In this document: positions 36,659 to 45,863 of the stretch, one piece after another
Layout: each line of letters begins with the position of its first letter
Position numbering within the stretch: position 1 is the first letter of the stretch
IMG/VR virus record: IMGVR_UViG_3300047546_001263
Coordinates: 1 to 64,000 of that record
Source of the DNA: a virus
DNA length: 64,000 nt
Reading direction: 5' to 3' (one strand)
The notes under the pieces: model-generated
Databases searched by the model: none
Told to the model about the DNA's origin: nothing
The model's input: the letters and a program-made list of their open reading frames with translations, nothing else
Made by a program: the position numbers and the translations under genes

Positions 36659-39412
36659 TTACCTTTTTAACTTTATATTAAAATAACTTTCTAAATCTTC
36701 TACCGTTCTAACATGTGTTTGTTTCAACAGAAAATCATTTACTAATTCTCGTGCATAGTCTTCTACATAATACTTACCGTTGTGTTCTCTATAAGGTTTA
36801 TCAGTTGCTGCTACCTTAAAGTTGTAATTATGCCATACTGTAGCTAAAGATGTTACTTTTAAATTCCACCCTTTTAAATAACTTAAAAAAGTTTGAAAGT
36901 CTTCTTCTCCATTAAACCTAATGTTATCAGGTAATCTTACTTCTTCTATCCACTGTCTTCTAGTAAATAAAAATCCTGCCGCTGCCCATCGAGTATCAAC
37001 TACTTCGTAGTCATTTAAGGTAGGTAGGTTTTCAGCTATACATCTATTATCATCCGGACTTGTTTCTAGTAAAAATTTCCTAATACGTAAAGGTGTGTTA
37101 TTAGGTTTATTTAAGTACTGCTTTTCGTAATCTGGAACGTCGAAATGATTAGGGTATGTTGTTAGTATTACTTTGTCTTGCTCAATACTGTTATACTGGT
37201 TTATTAGTATTGCATCCCAGGCTTGTCTAAATCTACTATGTGAATCTACTTGAAGAAAGTAATCTTCGTTTCTCACAAGCTCATTCTTTATTCTATTTCT
37301 TGCATATACAACCCCTTTAGCTTGCTCTTTAGGTGTAAAAATAATTCTTAAATTTGGAAAGTTATACTCTTTCAATTTAGTATAAGCTTCTTCTGTGTCT
37401 TGTATATTTACTCCTACAAAAACTCTACTAGGGTCAATAGCTTCTTCATATAAACTTTTTAAAGTATCTATAAGTTGAGAATCGCAGTAACTTGCTATTG
37501 ATACGAATATGTTACCATTTCCAAAACTCCAACTATCGTTATACTCTCTAAACCAGTTACCTTTAAAATGACACTCTGCAATAAATGGTATTTGATGTCC
37601 TAGGTTAAATTTTTCAGTATTAATATAGTAATTTTTATCCTCAATGTCAGACATATATCCTCTCATTCTATAAATGTAAGAAGACAGTGTTGAATGACTA
37701 TTACCTATAAACTTAATACTACGAGTACATATAAACTGCTCAATAATAGGAATCCAGTTATTATCAAATTCATTATAGATACTAACTTGATTCTTTAAAT
37801 CTTCATAGAAAGAAACTCGATAAAGACCCATAAGAGGTCTAAAAAATTCTTTATCTCTATGGTCTGTTGCAATGTAAAGCTTACTTCCCTGAGGGATTAT
37901 ATCTTTTATATTCTCTAAAATTTGCTCACAGCTAATAAATAATTCTTTATATTGAAAGTCATTTCTACGAATATGAATAGAGTAGTAATCTCTATCTCCT
38001 AACTTATTAATAAATTGCCAAGCTAAATCAAAAATATCTGTACGATATCTTACATGTTTAGCGATAAGTTTTTTGATCTCTACATCTAAACTTGTAAACA
38101 AGGTCTGATGAGTAACACCTAGAAGATTAGATTCAAGGAAAATAAATTCTTCATCTGTAAAGTATTCTTCACTTCTTAATACTGGGCGGTGTTTATGAAA
38201 CTTAACAGGCGGGTTAATTTTTTCAAAATTCATAACGTGTAAAACTGCATCATAATCTAATACTTTACAAATACTTTTTACACTGTCGTAATTATGTTCT
38301 AATCCTTTTTCTTCACAGAACTTACTAAACGGTATGGAAATTACTCCTAAATCTGAAGTATCAAAAAAAGATTCCATACTAGAGTTCCCTTCTAGTAAGT
38401 ACATTTTATATTCTGGTGTTAAAACAAGCTTTCGATTAGTTAAGTATGCTATACATACTGCTAACTCTAACGACATTCTTATATTGTTGAAACCACCAGG
38501 CCAAGGTCTAAATAAAATATAACCTTTACTACCATCATAGAATTTAAAGATGCTAGAAAAATCCCACTTATTGTAGTATATATAATCTGTTCTATACTGA
38601 TCTACACTCGTAACCATCTTATTACTTGCTTCGCTTATTATATTTGATAAATCGTATTTTTGTGTTTGATCAAAGGTATGATCTTGCTTAAAGAACAGCT
38701 TGTTTCCTTGCTTATCTGAAATTACATTAGGGTAATGTAGTATACTTCCTATTGTAGACCTACCGGTATCGTTCCATGCAGTACAGGTTCCAATATCCTC
38801 AACTAAATCAACTTTTATATTAGAATCTTTAATTGCATAATCTAATCCCCACATTTCTGCTTCCCATCTTCCTTCTTTCTTTCTGATCTGCTCACAATAC
38901 TCTGTATATTTTTTGTAAAATTTCTTTAGAGTATTAAACTTTAAAGCAAATGGGTACATTATCCCTTGTGCATTATGGATATCTTTTTCTCGATCTTCCC
39001 ATCCGTTTAGTGGAACAAAGTGAATGAACTTTTGACCGATGATATGATTGTCTTCTAATTCAAAATCAACTGCTTTTATAAACAGCATATCTGGGTCCAG
39101 GAATAATAACTTATCATTATCTTGGAAGTAGTTATTTTCGCATAACCATTCTACAGATTTATATTTATTAGGGATACCACCCCACCAGTCATCGTTAGCT
39201 GTTTGCCAATTATGAGCATAGTCTGGTTGATCTATTACTATAGCGTCAGATAAAAAACTAAAATCTGGGTTTTCATGTCTGTGTCCGTAATCTCCGGAGA
39301 GTAGAACGACTAATTTACCTTTTTGATTTACCTTCTTTAAGGACCAGTGTAATAGTTTTAACTGCCATGCTTGATACTCACATCTACTAGTTCCGACAAC
39401 AATATAGTCCAT
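36659..39412 (-). CDS. Tri-domain glycosyltransferase (HPAT-like, O-fucosyltransferase-like, GT60-like)
   Basis: 917 residues, three modules. Residues 1-290 (CEYQAWQLKLLHWSLKKVNQ, VVLLSGD, PNKYKSVEWL, KLLFLDPDMLF) resemble hydroxyproline/serine glycosyltransferases of the HPAT/SGT type, with DPD at 106-108. Residues 295-600 look like a GDP-fucose O-fucosyltransferase: GYILFRPWPGGFNNIRMSLE, the HIRRNDF motif (480-486) and FIGNSHSTLSSYIYR. Residues 635-917 are a second GT60-type GlcNAc-transferase domain (NIFVSIASYCDSQLID and LQVDSHSRFRQAW at 720-732). All three folds are linked to protein O-glycosylation in eukaryotes. The gene abuts the prolyl-hydroxylase-like gene. Fold calls are by eye; the GT60 module is the firmest. 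Confidence 0.72.
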   Translation of the reverse strand: MDYIVVGTSRCEYQAWQLKLLHWSLKKVNQKGKLVVLLSGDYGHRHENPDFSFLSDAIVIDQPDYAHNWQTANDDWWGGIPNKYKSVEWLCENNYFQDNDKLLFLDPDMLFIKAVDFELEDNHIIGQKFIHFVPLNGWEDREKDIHNAQGIMYPFALKFNTLKKFYKKYTEYCEQIRKKEGRWEAEMWGLDYAIKDSNIKVDLVEDIGTCTAWNDTGRSTIGSILHYPNVISDKQGNKLFFKQDHTFDQTQKYDLSNIISEASNKMVTSVDQYRTDYIYYNKWDFSSIFKFYDGSKGYILFRPWPGGFNNIRMSLELAVCIAYLTNRKLVLTPEYKMYLLEGNSSMESFFDTSDLGVISIPFSKFCEEKGLEHNYDSVKSICKVLDYDAVLHVMNFEKINPPVKFHKHRPVLRSEEYFTDEEFIFLESNLLGVTHQTLFTSLDVEIKKLIAKHVRYRTDIFDLAWQFINKLGDRDYYSIHIRRNDFQYKELFISCEQILENIKDIIPQGSKLYIATDHRDKEFFRPLMGLYRVSFYEDLKNQVSIYNEFDNNWIPIIEQFICTRSIKFIGNSHSTLSSYIYRMRGYMSDIEDKNYYINTEKFNLGHQIPFIAECHFKGNWFREYNDSWSFGNGNIFVSIASYCDSQLIDTLKSLYEEAIDPSRVFVGVNIQDTEEAYTKLKEYNFPNLRIIFTPKEQAKGVVYARNRIKNELVRNEDYFLQVDSHSRFRQAWDAILINQYNSIEQDKVILTTYPNHFDVPDYEKQYLNKPNNTPLRIRKFLLETSPDDNRCIAENLPTLNDYEVVDTRWAAAGFLFTRRQWIEEVRLPDNIRFNGEEDFQTFLSYLKGWNLKVTSLATVWHNYNFKVAATDKPYREHNGKYYVEDYARELVNDFLLKQTHVRTVEDLESYFNIKLKR

Positions 39413-40666
39413 TTATTGAGGTACAAATTTATAATCTGCTAATGTATAATGTAAAAAGAAATTTCTAAAGAATTCTCCTTCAAAAGGTTCAATACGTCCA
39501 TGTTTGTTAGTAGCAGATTCATATAGAATCATTTCCCCTGGTTCTGCATAAACTTTATGCCATCTACCTAAATGGTCTTGAATATCTAATGGCCAATCTC
39601 TATCTACCTGCTTATCTATTATTACTATAGATGATATGTGGTGAGTTACTAAAGTATCTGTATGTGGTTCTAGTATAGCCCCTCTTTTATAAGATCTGAT
39701 ACCGTAAATCCATTTCGGTACTAAACGTTCTTTATTACCTATAAACTCTTCGTGGATAGGTTGTAACTCTTCTGCAATAATCTCTCTAATACGGGTAAAA
39801 GCATCCATACTAAAGATTTCTACCGGTGCATTACCTTGATTATCGTGTATAAAATCAGTAATACCGTTCCAATGTTCTGCTCGTACTGTAGGTTTCAGTA
39901 AGTTGTATGCTTCTGTAATCAACTGGAAGGTCTTTTCAGGTACTTTTACAACTTTAAATCCTAGTTCAGAAAGCTTTGGTAAATCTTCTTTCTTTGAAAA
40001 TACTTTTTGTACTGGTTGCTGTGGTTGTGTCATTTCTTGATATTCTTTTGCAAGTCTAGCATCTTCAGCACTATTGAATACATTTTCTCTAAACCATTTT
40101 GTAATAATTACTTTTCTACCTTTTCTTACAGGTAAACCTGCATGTAAAGCGGCTGAGTTTTCAGTTCCTGTACCGTTAGAGTTTTTCCAAACTACTGCAG
40201 TACCTTTTACTGGTGTAAATGTCTTTTGTAAGGTAGGAAAATCTGTTTCACCTCCTTCTTCAACATCATTAAGGTATATCATAAACGTCCATGTTCTTTG
40301 GCCGCTAGACAAACAATGGTTATGGTATGCTTCTTTTCCAAAAGCATCTTGGTGGTGTCTAAATTCTTGACCTACCTCATATATTTGACCTTGTGTTGGT
40401 TCTGAATAAGGAGCTTCTATTCCTAATTCTGTATACATTTTTTGATTAACACTACTGATAATCGGATCTGTATCATGTAAAACTGCTGTAGAACTAGTAC
40501 GGCCTTCGTCGTATTTTACAGATTGGGCTCCACTACCTGCTACGCTTGATCGAACACTTCCGTGTTCTGTTAGTCTTACAATATGATCACATTCTTCGTT
40601 TGTTAAGAACTGAGGGATTGTGAATATTTCCAATCCATGGCTGTTTTCTATATATACTCTTTCCAT
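39413..40666 (-). CDS. Tandem 2OG-Fe(II) dioxygenase, prolyl-4-hydroxylase-like
   Basis: 417 residues with two double-stranded beta-helix domains. Domain 1 (1-200) matches prolyl 4-hydroxylase: IPQFLTNEECDHIVRLTE, EFRHHQDAFG (H105-x-D107), TFMIYLNDVEEGGETDFP, ALHAGLPVRKGRKVIITKWF with distal H175 and the 2-oxoglutarate Lys185. Domain 2 (~230-417) has EPHTDT (H335-x-D337), SSIVIID, PGEMILYES and KHGRIEPF (H389, R391), so it may also be active. Such enzymes use Fe(II), 2-oxoglutarate and O2 to hydroxylate peptidyl proline. It heads the glycan-modification operon that ends in Pro-rich fibre genes, so fibre prolines are the proposed substrate. Confidence 0.88.
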   Translation of the reverse strand: MERVYIENSHGLEIFTIPQFLTNEECDHIVRLTEHGSVRSSVAGSGAQSVKYDEGRTSSTAVLHDTDPIISSVNQKMYTELGIEAPYSEPTQGQIYEVGQEFRHHQDAFGKEAYHNHCLSSGQRTWTFMIYLNDVEEGGETDFPTLQKTFTPVKGTAVVWKNSNGTGTENSAALHAGLPVRKGRKVIITKWFRENVFNSAEDARLAKEYQEMTQPQQPVQKVFSKKEDLPKLSELGFKVVKVPEKTFQLITEAYNLLKPTVRAEHWNGITDFIHDNQGNAPVEIFSMDAFTRIREIIAEELQPIHEEFIGNKERLVPKWIYGIRSYKRGAILEPHTDTLVTHHISSIVIIDKQVDRDWPLDIQDHLGRWHKVYAEPGEMILYESATNKHGRIEPFEGEFFRNFFLHYTLADYKFVPQ

Positions 40667-40683
40667 ATAAGGGTGTTTTATTA

Positions 40684-42399
40684 TTAACCATCACAAGCTA
40701 CACAATCTTCTGCAGTTCTACTACCAATGTCTCCGTTAATTACAGAATCTGTTCTTAGATAATATAAGGTTTTTATACCTAACTTCCAAGCCGTCTGGTG
40801 AACTAAGTTGATAAATCTTGGACTATCAGTTGGATCAAATGCTAAGTTTAAAGACTGAGTCTGATCGATATACTGCTGGCGGATTGCAGCTTGTTCTACC
40901 AACTGTAGCTGGTTAATTTCAGCAAATGTTAAGAAGATTGGTTTATCCTCTGCAGGCATAACATCTTCTGGTAAATTTGCAATAGAACCTCTATCTTTCA
41001 TAATCTGGTCCCATACTTCTTCTGTATTATGACCTCTTTCTAATAAATAGTTTTCTAGTTCAGGATTTTTACGAATAAAAGTTCCCTTTCCTGAATTAAA
41101 TGTGTAGATATTCGCCGGTAATGGTTCAATACCTGCTGATACACCTCCTGATATAGTTGAATTTGAAACTGTTGGTGCAATTGCAAGCAAGTGAGTGTTT
41201 CTCATACCTGTACCTTTACACCATACTGGTTCTCCATATTCATCAGCTAACTTTCTAGAAGCAGCTTCTGCTTGTGACTTAATTTGAGAGAATATCTGAT
41301 GTGTAAAGCTATTTGCTGCAATACTAATAAAAGGTATCTTCTTTTGTTGTAATAATGTATGCCATCCTAGAACTCCTAACCCAATAGCTCTACCTTTCTT
41401 AGCTGAACGATGTGCTCTGATTAAAGACTCTTTTCCGTTGGTCTTTACTAAAAACTCTTCCATTACTCCATCTAAGAAGTAGATTGCAGTTTCAATTAAA
41501 TCAGTAGATTTCCATTCATCCCATTTAGCTAAGTTAACCGAACTTAAGCAGCAAATAAAACTGTGCTCTTCGTCAGTATGTAAAGTAATCTCTGAACATA
41601 TATTAGTCATTGTTACTTCTAAATTATTCTTAATATATGCCGGAGGGTTAGCATTGTTTACATTATCTTTAAACATAATATAAGGTTCCCCTGTCTCAAC
41701 TCTAGCCTTTAGTATTTCTACCCAGACTTCCATTGCCTCAGGGTCTCTACGCTCGATCTTTTGCATAAAGTTATCATCCACTACAACGCATTGATGTAGG
41801 TTAAGACACTGTCTATTCGGATCTCCTTTAGGTCGTCTAATCTGTAAAAATTCCTTAATATCTGGATGGTTAATGTCTAGATTTACGGAAGCCGCTCCTC
41901 TTCGAACTGCTCCTTGATTTGTTGCAATAATAGTAGAATCGTAAATCTTAGCCCAAGGAATAACTCCTTCTGACTGTCCTAGATCTCCGTTACCAATTTT
42001 GGAACCTCTTCCTCTAATTTTAGAAAGACCAATACCTACACCACCTCCTAACGAAGTCAATCTCATCAATTCAGCATTTGTTAATCCAATACCTCTAATA
42101 GAGTCTGGAGTATCAATACCAAAGCAGGAAATAGGTAGTCCTTTGTCTGTACCCGTGTTAGATAAAACTGGAGAAGCTAAATTCAACCAACCTTTCCACA
42201 TATACTTAAAAAACTTGGCTGCTAAATCAGGTCGATCTAATCTTGCTGCAACTGTATCTGATACTCTCTTATATGCTTTTCGAGGAGTCTCTCCTGGAAG
42301 GAGATATCCTTTAGATATTGTTGATAAAGAAATTTCGTTCATCCATTCAGGATAATCTTTTCCTGCTTCCCATGCGGAAGTATCTACTTGTAGTGCCAT
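40684..42399 (-). CDS. nrdA: Ribonucleotide reductase large subunit, class I
   Basis: 571 residues. Active-site features: PISCFGIDT, GGGVGIGLSKIRG, the N-x-C-x-E radical site NICSEI, FICCLSSVNLAKWDEW, the PTVSNSTISGG loop, and the C-terminal redox pair CVACDG. It makes dNDPs from NDPs. It is about 180 residues shorter than E. coli NrdA because the N-terminal ATP-cone is missing, so overall allosteric shut-off by dATP should be absent, which suits a phage. It follows nrdB by 22 nt. The thioredoxin at 18240 could be the reductant. Confidence 0.95.
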   Translation of the reverse strand: MALQVDTSAWEAGKDYPEWMNEISLSTISKGYLLPGETPRKAYKRVSDTVAARLDRPDLAAKFFKYMWKGWLNLASPVLSNTGTDKGLPISCFGIDTPDSIRGIGLTNAELMRLTSLGGGVGIGLSKIRGRGSKIGNGDLGQSEGVIPWAKIYDSTIIATNQGAVRRGAASVNLDINHPDIKEFLQIRRPKGDPNRQCLNLHQCVVVDDNFMQKIERRDPEAMEVWVEILKARVETGEPYIMFKDNVNNANPPAYIKNNLEVTMTNICSEITLHTDEEHSFICCLSSVNLAKWDEWKSTDLIETAIYFLDGVMEEFLVKTNGKESLIRAHRSAKKGRAIGLGVLGWHTLLQQKKIPFISIAANSFTHQIFSQIKSQAEAASRKLADEYGEPVWCKGTGMRNTHLLAIAPTVSNSTISGGVSAGIEPLPANIYTFNSGKGTFIRKNPELENYLLERGHNTEEVWDQIMKDRGSIANLPEDVMPAEDKPIFLTFAEINQLQLVEQAAIRQQYIDQTQSLNLAFDPTDSPRFINLVHQTAWKLGIKTLYYLRTDSVINGDIGSRTAEDCVACDG

Positions 42400-42421
42400 T
42401 ATGTAATTTAATTAAATGTTT

Positions 42422-43399
42422 TTAAAATGCTTTTGACCAATCCATATGACCCTTAGAGTAGTTTGTTACTCTACTTGCAAAAAAGTCAGTATGCTGTTTG
42501 CCTGCAATTACTGCATCAAACCACTTCATTGTCTTTAATGCTCCTGCATCAATCTGGTCAGAAGGGATCAAAGGTTTTAAGCCTAGATCTCCCATTTTAG
42601 TATTAACCCTATGTTTAATAAAGTTTTTAAGATCATCTTTAGATAAATTCTCTAGATCTCCTAATTCAAAAACTTTATCGATAAAATCGAACTCTAATTT
42701 TAAAGCTAAGTGAGCTGCTGTTTCGATTTCACCTTGTAACTTTTCTGTATTAATCTCTGGGTACTCTGAAAGTAGCTGACGGAATAACCAACAACCTGCT
42801 TCTGAGTGTAGAGATTCATCTCGTACGGACCATTCAACAATCTGTCCAATACCTTTCAATTTATTTCTCATCTTAAACGATAATAATACCGCGAAAGAAG
42901 AAAATAAATTAACTCCTTCAGTAAATGCTGAGAAGATAGCTAAAGATTTAGCTCGTTCATGCCAATCTGGAGTACCGTCATGACTATCTCTAACATTCAT
43001 TAGAGATTCAATCTTTGCTTTAGTAGCTTCGTCTTCTAAGAATTCTGCAAAGTTATCTAAACCTAACTGCTCGTTAAGTAGAGAATAAGCTTCTGCATGT
43101 ATAGTTTCAAAAGATCCAAAAGTAACACCCATCATAATAATCTCAGGCTTTCTAAACCAGCTAGTTACTAGTCCTGTCCAGTAATCGTTAACTACCGTCT
43201 CAGTCTGAGCAAAGCCTTTTAATATACCGCCGACTACATTCTTCTCGTGATCTTTTAGATTAGATTTCCAATCTGTAACATCTTGTGCCATTGGTACTTC
43301 TGTGTGTAGCCAATGAGCTTGTTGTTGCTTTAACCAATAATCATACGCCTTTGGGTATTCAAATGGTTTATAAACAACTCTTTCATCTCTTAGTCCCAT
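42422..43399 (-). CDS. nrdB: Ribonucleotide reductase small subunit, class I
   Basis: 325 residues, ferritin-like. Metal ligands are visible as QTETVVNDYW, FETIHAEAYSL (E-x2-H with the radical Tyr four residues after His), FTEGVNLF and WSVRDESLHSEAG. It generates the tyrosyl radical for NrdA. It begins immediately after the terminator at 43420-43466 in transcription order, so it heads a nucleotide unit with nrdA. Confidence 0.95.
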   Translation of the reverse strand: MGLRDERVVYKPFEYPKAYDYWLKQQQAHWLHTEVPMAQDVTDWKSNLKDHEKNVVGGILKGFAQTETVVNDYWTGLVTSWFRKPEIIMMGVTFGSFETIHAEAYSLLNEQLGLDNFAEFLEDEATKAKIESLMNVRDSHDGTPDWHERAKSLAIFSAFTEGVNLFSSFAVLLSFKMRNKLKGIGQIVEWSVRDESLHSEAGCWLFRQLLSEYPEINTEKLQGEIETAAHLALKLEFDFIDKVFELGDLENLSKDDLKNFIKHRVNTKMGDLGLKPLIPSDQIDAGALKTMKWFDAVIAGKQHTDFFASRVTNYSKGHMDWSKAF

Positions 43400-43419
43400 A
43401 GTATATTTTTAGTGTGTTA

Positions 43420-43466
43420 AATAATAAAATCCCCGGTTGAGTTTAGCAGAAAATGCTTCCGGGGAT
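43420..43466 (-). terminator. Rho-independent terminator after replicative helicase
   Basis: Minus strand: ATCCCCGG (43459-43466) pairs with CCGGGGAT (43429-43436) across a 22-nt loop that itself can form AGCA-TTTTC-TGCT, followed by a TTTATTATTT tract. It separates the replication genes from nrdB/nrdA. Confidence 0.7.
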
Positions 43467-43500
43467 GTAGAAATAAATAGCATCTTCCTCTAAGTTGGTC

Positions 43501-44835
43501 TTAATTTTCTTCAAAAAATTTCTTAGCAATCTCAAAATGTGTACCTTGAGAACTGCTACCTCCTTCATCTAGAATAGCTTTACTCTCTATCTCGATATGA
43601 CCATTATTTGTATCCATTTTAACATTATAAGTCATACCGTCTTGTCCGTATCTATTCTTCATAACGTGAAGTCGACCTGTACCTAATACCTTGTCTTCTT
43701 TCTGTCTAGATAAAGATAAGCATATATCGGCCACCATCATCTTATCATAAGAACCTGCTGCTTTATCACCTTCAATTACATTATCTTTAGCACCCATTCG
43801 GTTTACCTGAGATGGTGTAAGTATAGGTATTTTTAATTCTTTAGCTAAGCTCTTTGTAGCAATGAATACATCATCAATTTCATCCTTACGTTCAGAGAAT
43901 TTACCTCGTGACGGTGCTTTAAGATAGTCGACATAGTCGATGACAATCATGTCAGGTTTATGTCCCATATCAATACACTTCTGAACGTGACTCTTAATGT
44001 TATTTACTGTCGCTGCTTTAGGAGCATATTCTTTTACGATAAGCTTACCTTTCAAATTATTTATTTGAGCTTCTACGTCCTTTCTATGCTTATTTACTTC
44101 GTCGATAGAATAGCCTGTAAAGTAGCAGTCAAATCGTTTACCTACGTAATCTTCTCCTAACTCTAAGGTATAATAGTTTACCTTGAAGCCTAACTTTACA
44201 GCATGTGCTGCTGCTGCCACCATCGTCCAAGATTTACCGCCACCTGGGTTACCGAATACGATAATCAAATCACCAGGGCCCCATCCTCCTTGAATTGTTT
44301 CATTCATAGCAGGCCATGGTGTAGGTATAGTAGGTCTATAGTCTGTTCTATATCTAGACTCTACATCTTTATCATACTCATGTCCGATATTTTTATCCAT
44401 AGCAGCTTTCATAGCTTTTTCGATAAGGTTTCTGATACCTTCGAAATCGCTTTGCTTTAACAAGTCTGCTGAGGATAGAATAGCAGCTTTCATTTCTTGA
44501 TTCTTACAGAAGGTAGTAAACTCCTCTTCTACGTAAGCTAAATCATCTTGAGAAGCTGCATAAGAATTTCTTAACTCTTCTTTTAATGCAACCTGTAATA
44601 CTTCGTTATCTACTTTTTGTAACTCTACTTTTAATACATCCATAGTAACGGTAGTATGGTACTTATCGAAGTACTTTATAATCTGCCCTACAATCCATTT
44701 ATGTGTATCAGCATCAAAATACTCCTCTCTCAAAACATCTCTTACCGTAAGTAAGAAACCTTTATCTGTTAGTAAGGCGCCGATAACTTTAATTTGAAAA
44801 GCTTTACCGTACTGTGTTAACTTCTGCAATGTCAT
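43501..44835 (-). CDS. DnaB/gp41-type replicative helicase
   Basis: 444 residues. An N-terminal helical domain (~1-160) precedes a RecA-fold ATPase: linker IPTPWPAMNETIQGGWGPGD, Walker A GNPGGGKSW (195-203), YYTLELGEDYVGKRF, Walker B MIVIDYVDYLK, and LKIPILTPSQVNR, all typical of the SF4 family. It should unwind DNA 5' to 3' at the fork ahead of the phage polymerase. No separate primase gene lies in the window. It is 5 nt after the FEN-like nuclease. Confidence 0.92.
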   Translation of the reverse strand: MTLQKLTQYGKAFQIKVIGALLTDKGFLLTVRDVLREEYFDADTHKWIVGQIIKYFDKYHTTVTMDVLKVELQKVDNEVLQVALKEELRNSYAASQDDLAYVEEEFTTFCKNQEMKAAILSSADLLKQSDFEGIRNLIEKAMKAAMDKNIGHEYDKDVESRYRTDYRPTIPTPWPAMNETIQGGWGPGDLIIVFGNPGGGKSWTMVAAAAHAVKLGFKVNYYTLELGEDYVGKRFDCYFTGYSIDEVNKHRKDVEAQINNLKGKLIVKEYAPKAATVNNIKSHVQKCIDMGHKPDMIVIDYVDYLKAPSRGKFSERKDEIDDVFIATKSLAKELKIPILTPSQVNRMGAKDNVIEGDKAAGSYDKMMVADICLSLSRQKEDKVLGTGRLHVMKNRYGQDGMTYNVKMDTNNGHIEIESKAILDEGGSSSQGTHFEIAKKFFEEN

Positions 44836-44840
44836 ATAAC

Positions 44841-45863
44841 TTATTGTTTAAAAACCGTTAATGTTCTAAAATTCTCTAACCAGCCTTCCGTGTTCTTAGT
44901 TATACCTTCTATCTTATCTATGTCTAGTAGGTGTAAAAAAGCTCCTGTTTGTAGAGGTGGAATAGGCTCTTTTAGTACACTTAATATATGAAGAATTTCT
45001 TTATCATCCAACTGGCCTTCATGTAAATTCATCAGTTGGTAGTTAGTTTTTACCCGATCCCAATTGTGTATAATTTTAGCAAAAATAGATTTACCGTCTA
45101 AGTTCTGCTCACATACTGAATAGATATCTTGTAGTTCGTAGTTAGGATTAGTAAGTAATCCTGGGAACTCTTTTGTTAGTGTTTTTAACCCCAATCCTTT
45201 TACTCCAGAAAGATTATCTGAATTATCTCCTAGTAAGGCCTTCACTATGTTATAGTTTTGTGGAAGTACTTCTAATTCTTGTACGATATTTTCCTTTGTG
45301 TATAAAGTTTTCTTAATAGGAGAGTATACTGAGATACATCCATCAATCAACTGTAAGAAGTCTTTATCTGAAGATACAATTGTAACCTGTTTCCCAGATG
45401 CTGAAGCACCTAAAGCTAAGTCTGCAATAATATCATCTGCCTCTAACTTCTCCATTGTTAGACTCTGTACTGGTAAGCATTCAAGATAGTCTTTTAATCT
45501 ATCTAATTGAGCAGAAAGTGATTCATACTCTTCTTGCTTATTCTCATACATACCCCAATTAGTAATCCTTGTATGTTGTCTTTGTGCTTTATAGTTTGGA
45601 TCTATATTCTTTCTATTAGTAGAAGAACCTTTACCATCAAACACGCAAACTACTCTTGTAGGGTCTACTGTACGTACTAAAAATCCTAGAGATCTAAGGA
45701 AGCCTACAAGACCACCGATATGGTGGCCTTGAGGATTCATTGCTCTGAGTGTTGAGAAGCTACGAATAAATGTATTCATAGAATCTATGATCAAGATATG
45801 ATCGTTTAACTCTCTAGGCGGGGACTCTTTAAGGTTGTTTATAATTTTGCTATAGTCTGTCAT
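44841..45863 (-). CDS. T4 RNase H/FEN-like 5'-3' exonuclease
   Basis: 340 residues. FEN/PIN-type acidic residues are in ILIIDSMNTFIRSF, VVCVFDGKGSSTNRK, LEADDIIADLAL and VTIVSSDKDFLQLI, with the helix-hairpin-helix-like GDNSDNLSGVKGLGLKTL. It removes RNA primers and flaps during lagging-strand synthesis, as T4 rnh does. It shares one base with the UvsX-like gene stop. Confidence 0.93.
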   Translation of the reverse strand: MTDYSKIINNLKESPPRELNDHILIIDSMNTFIRSFSTLRAMNPQGHHIGGLVGFLRSLGFLVRTVDPTRVVCVFDGKGSSTNRKNIDPNYKAQRQHTRITNWGMYENKQEEYESLSAQLDRLKDYLECLPVQSLTMEKLEADDIIADLALGASASGKQVTIVSSDKDFLQLIDGCISVYSPIKKTLYTKENIVQELEVLPQNYNIVKALLGDNSDNLSGVKGLGLKTLTKEFPGLLTNPNYELQDIYSVCEQNLDGKSIFAKIIHNWDRVKTNYQLMNLHEGQLDDKEILHILSVLKEPIPPLQTGAFLHLLDIDKIEGITKNTEGWLENFRTLTVFKQ

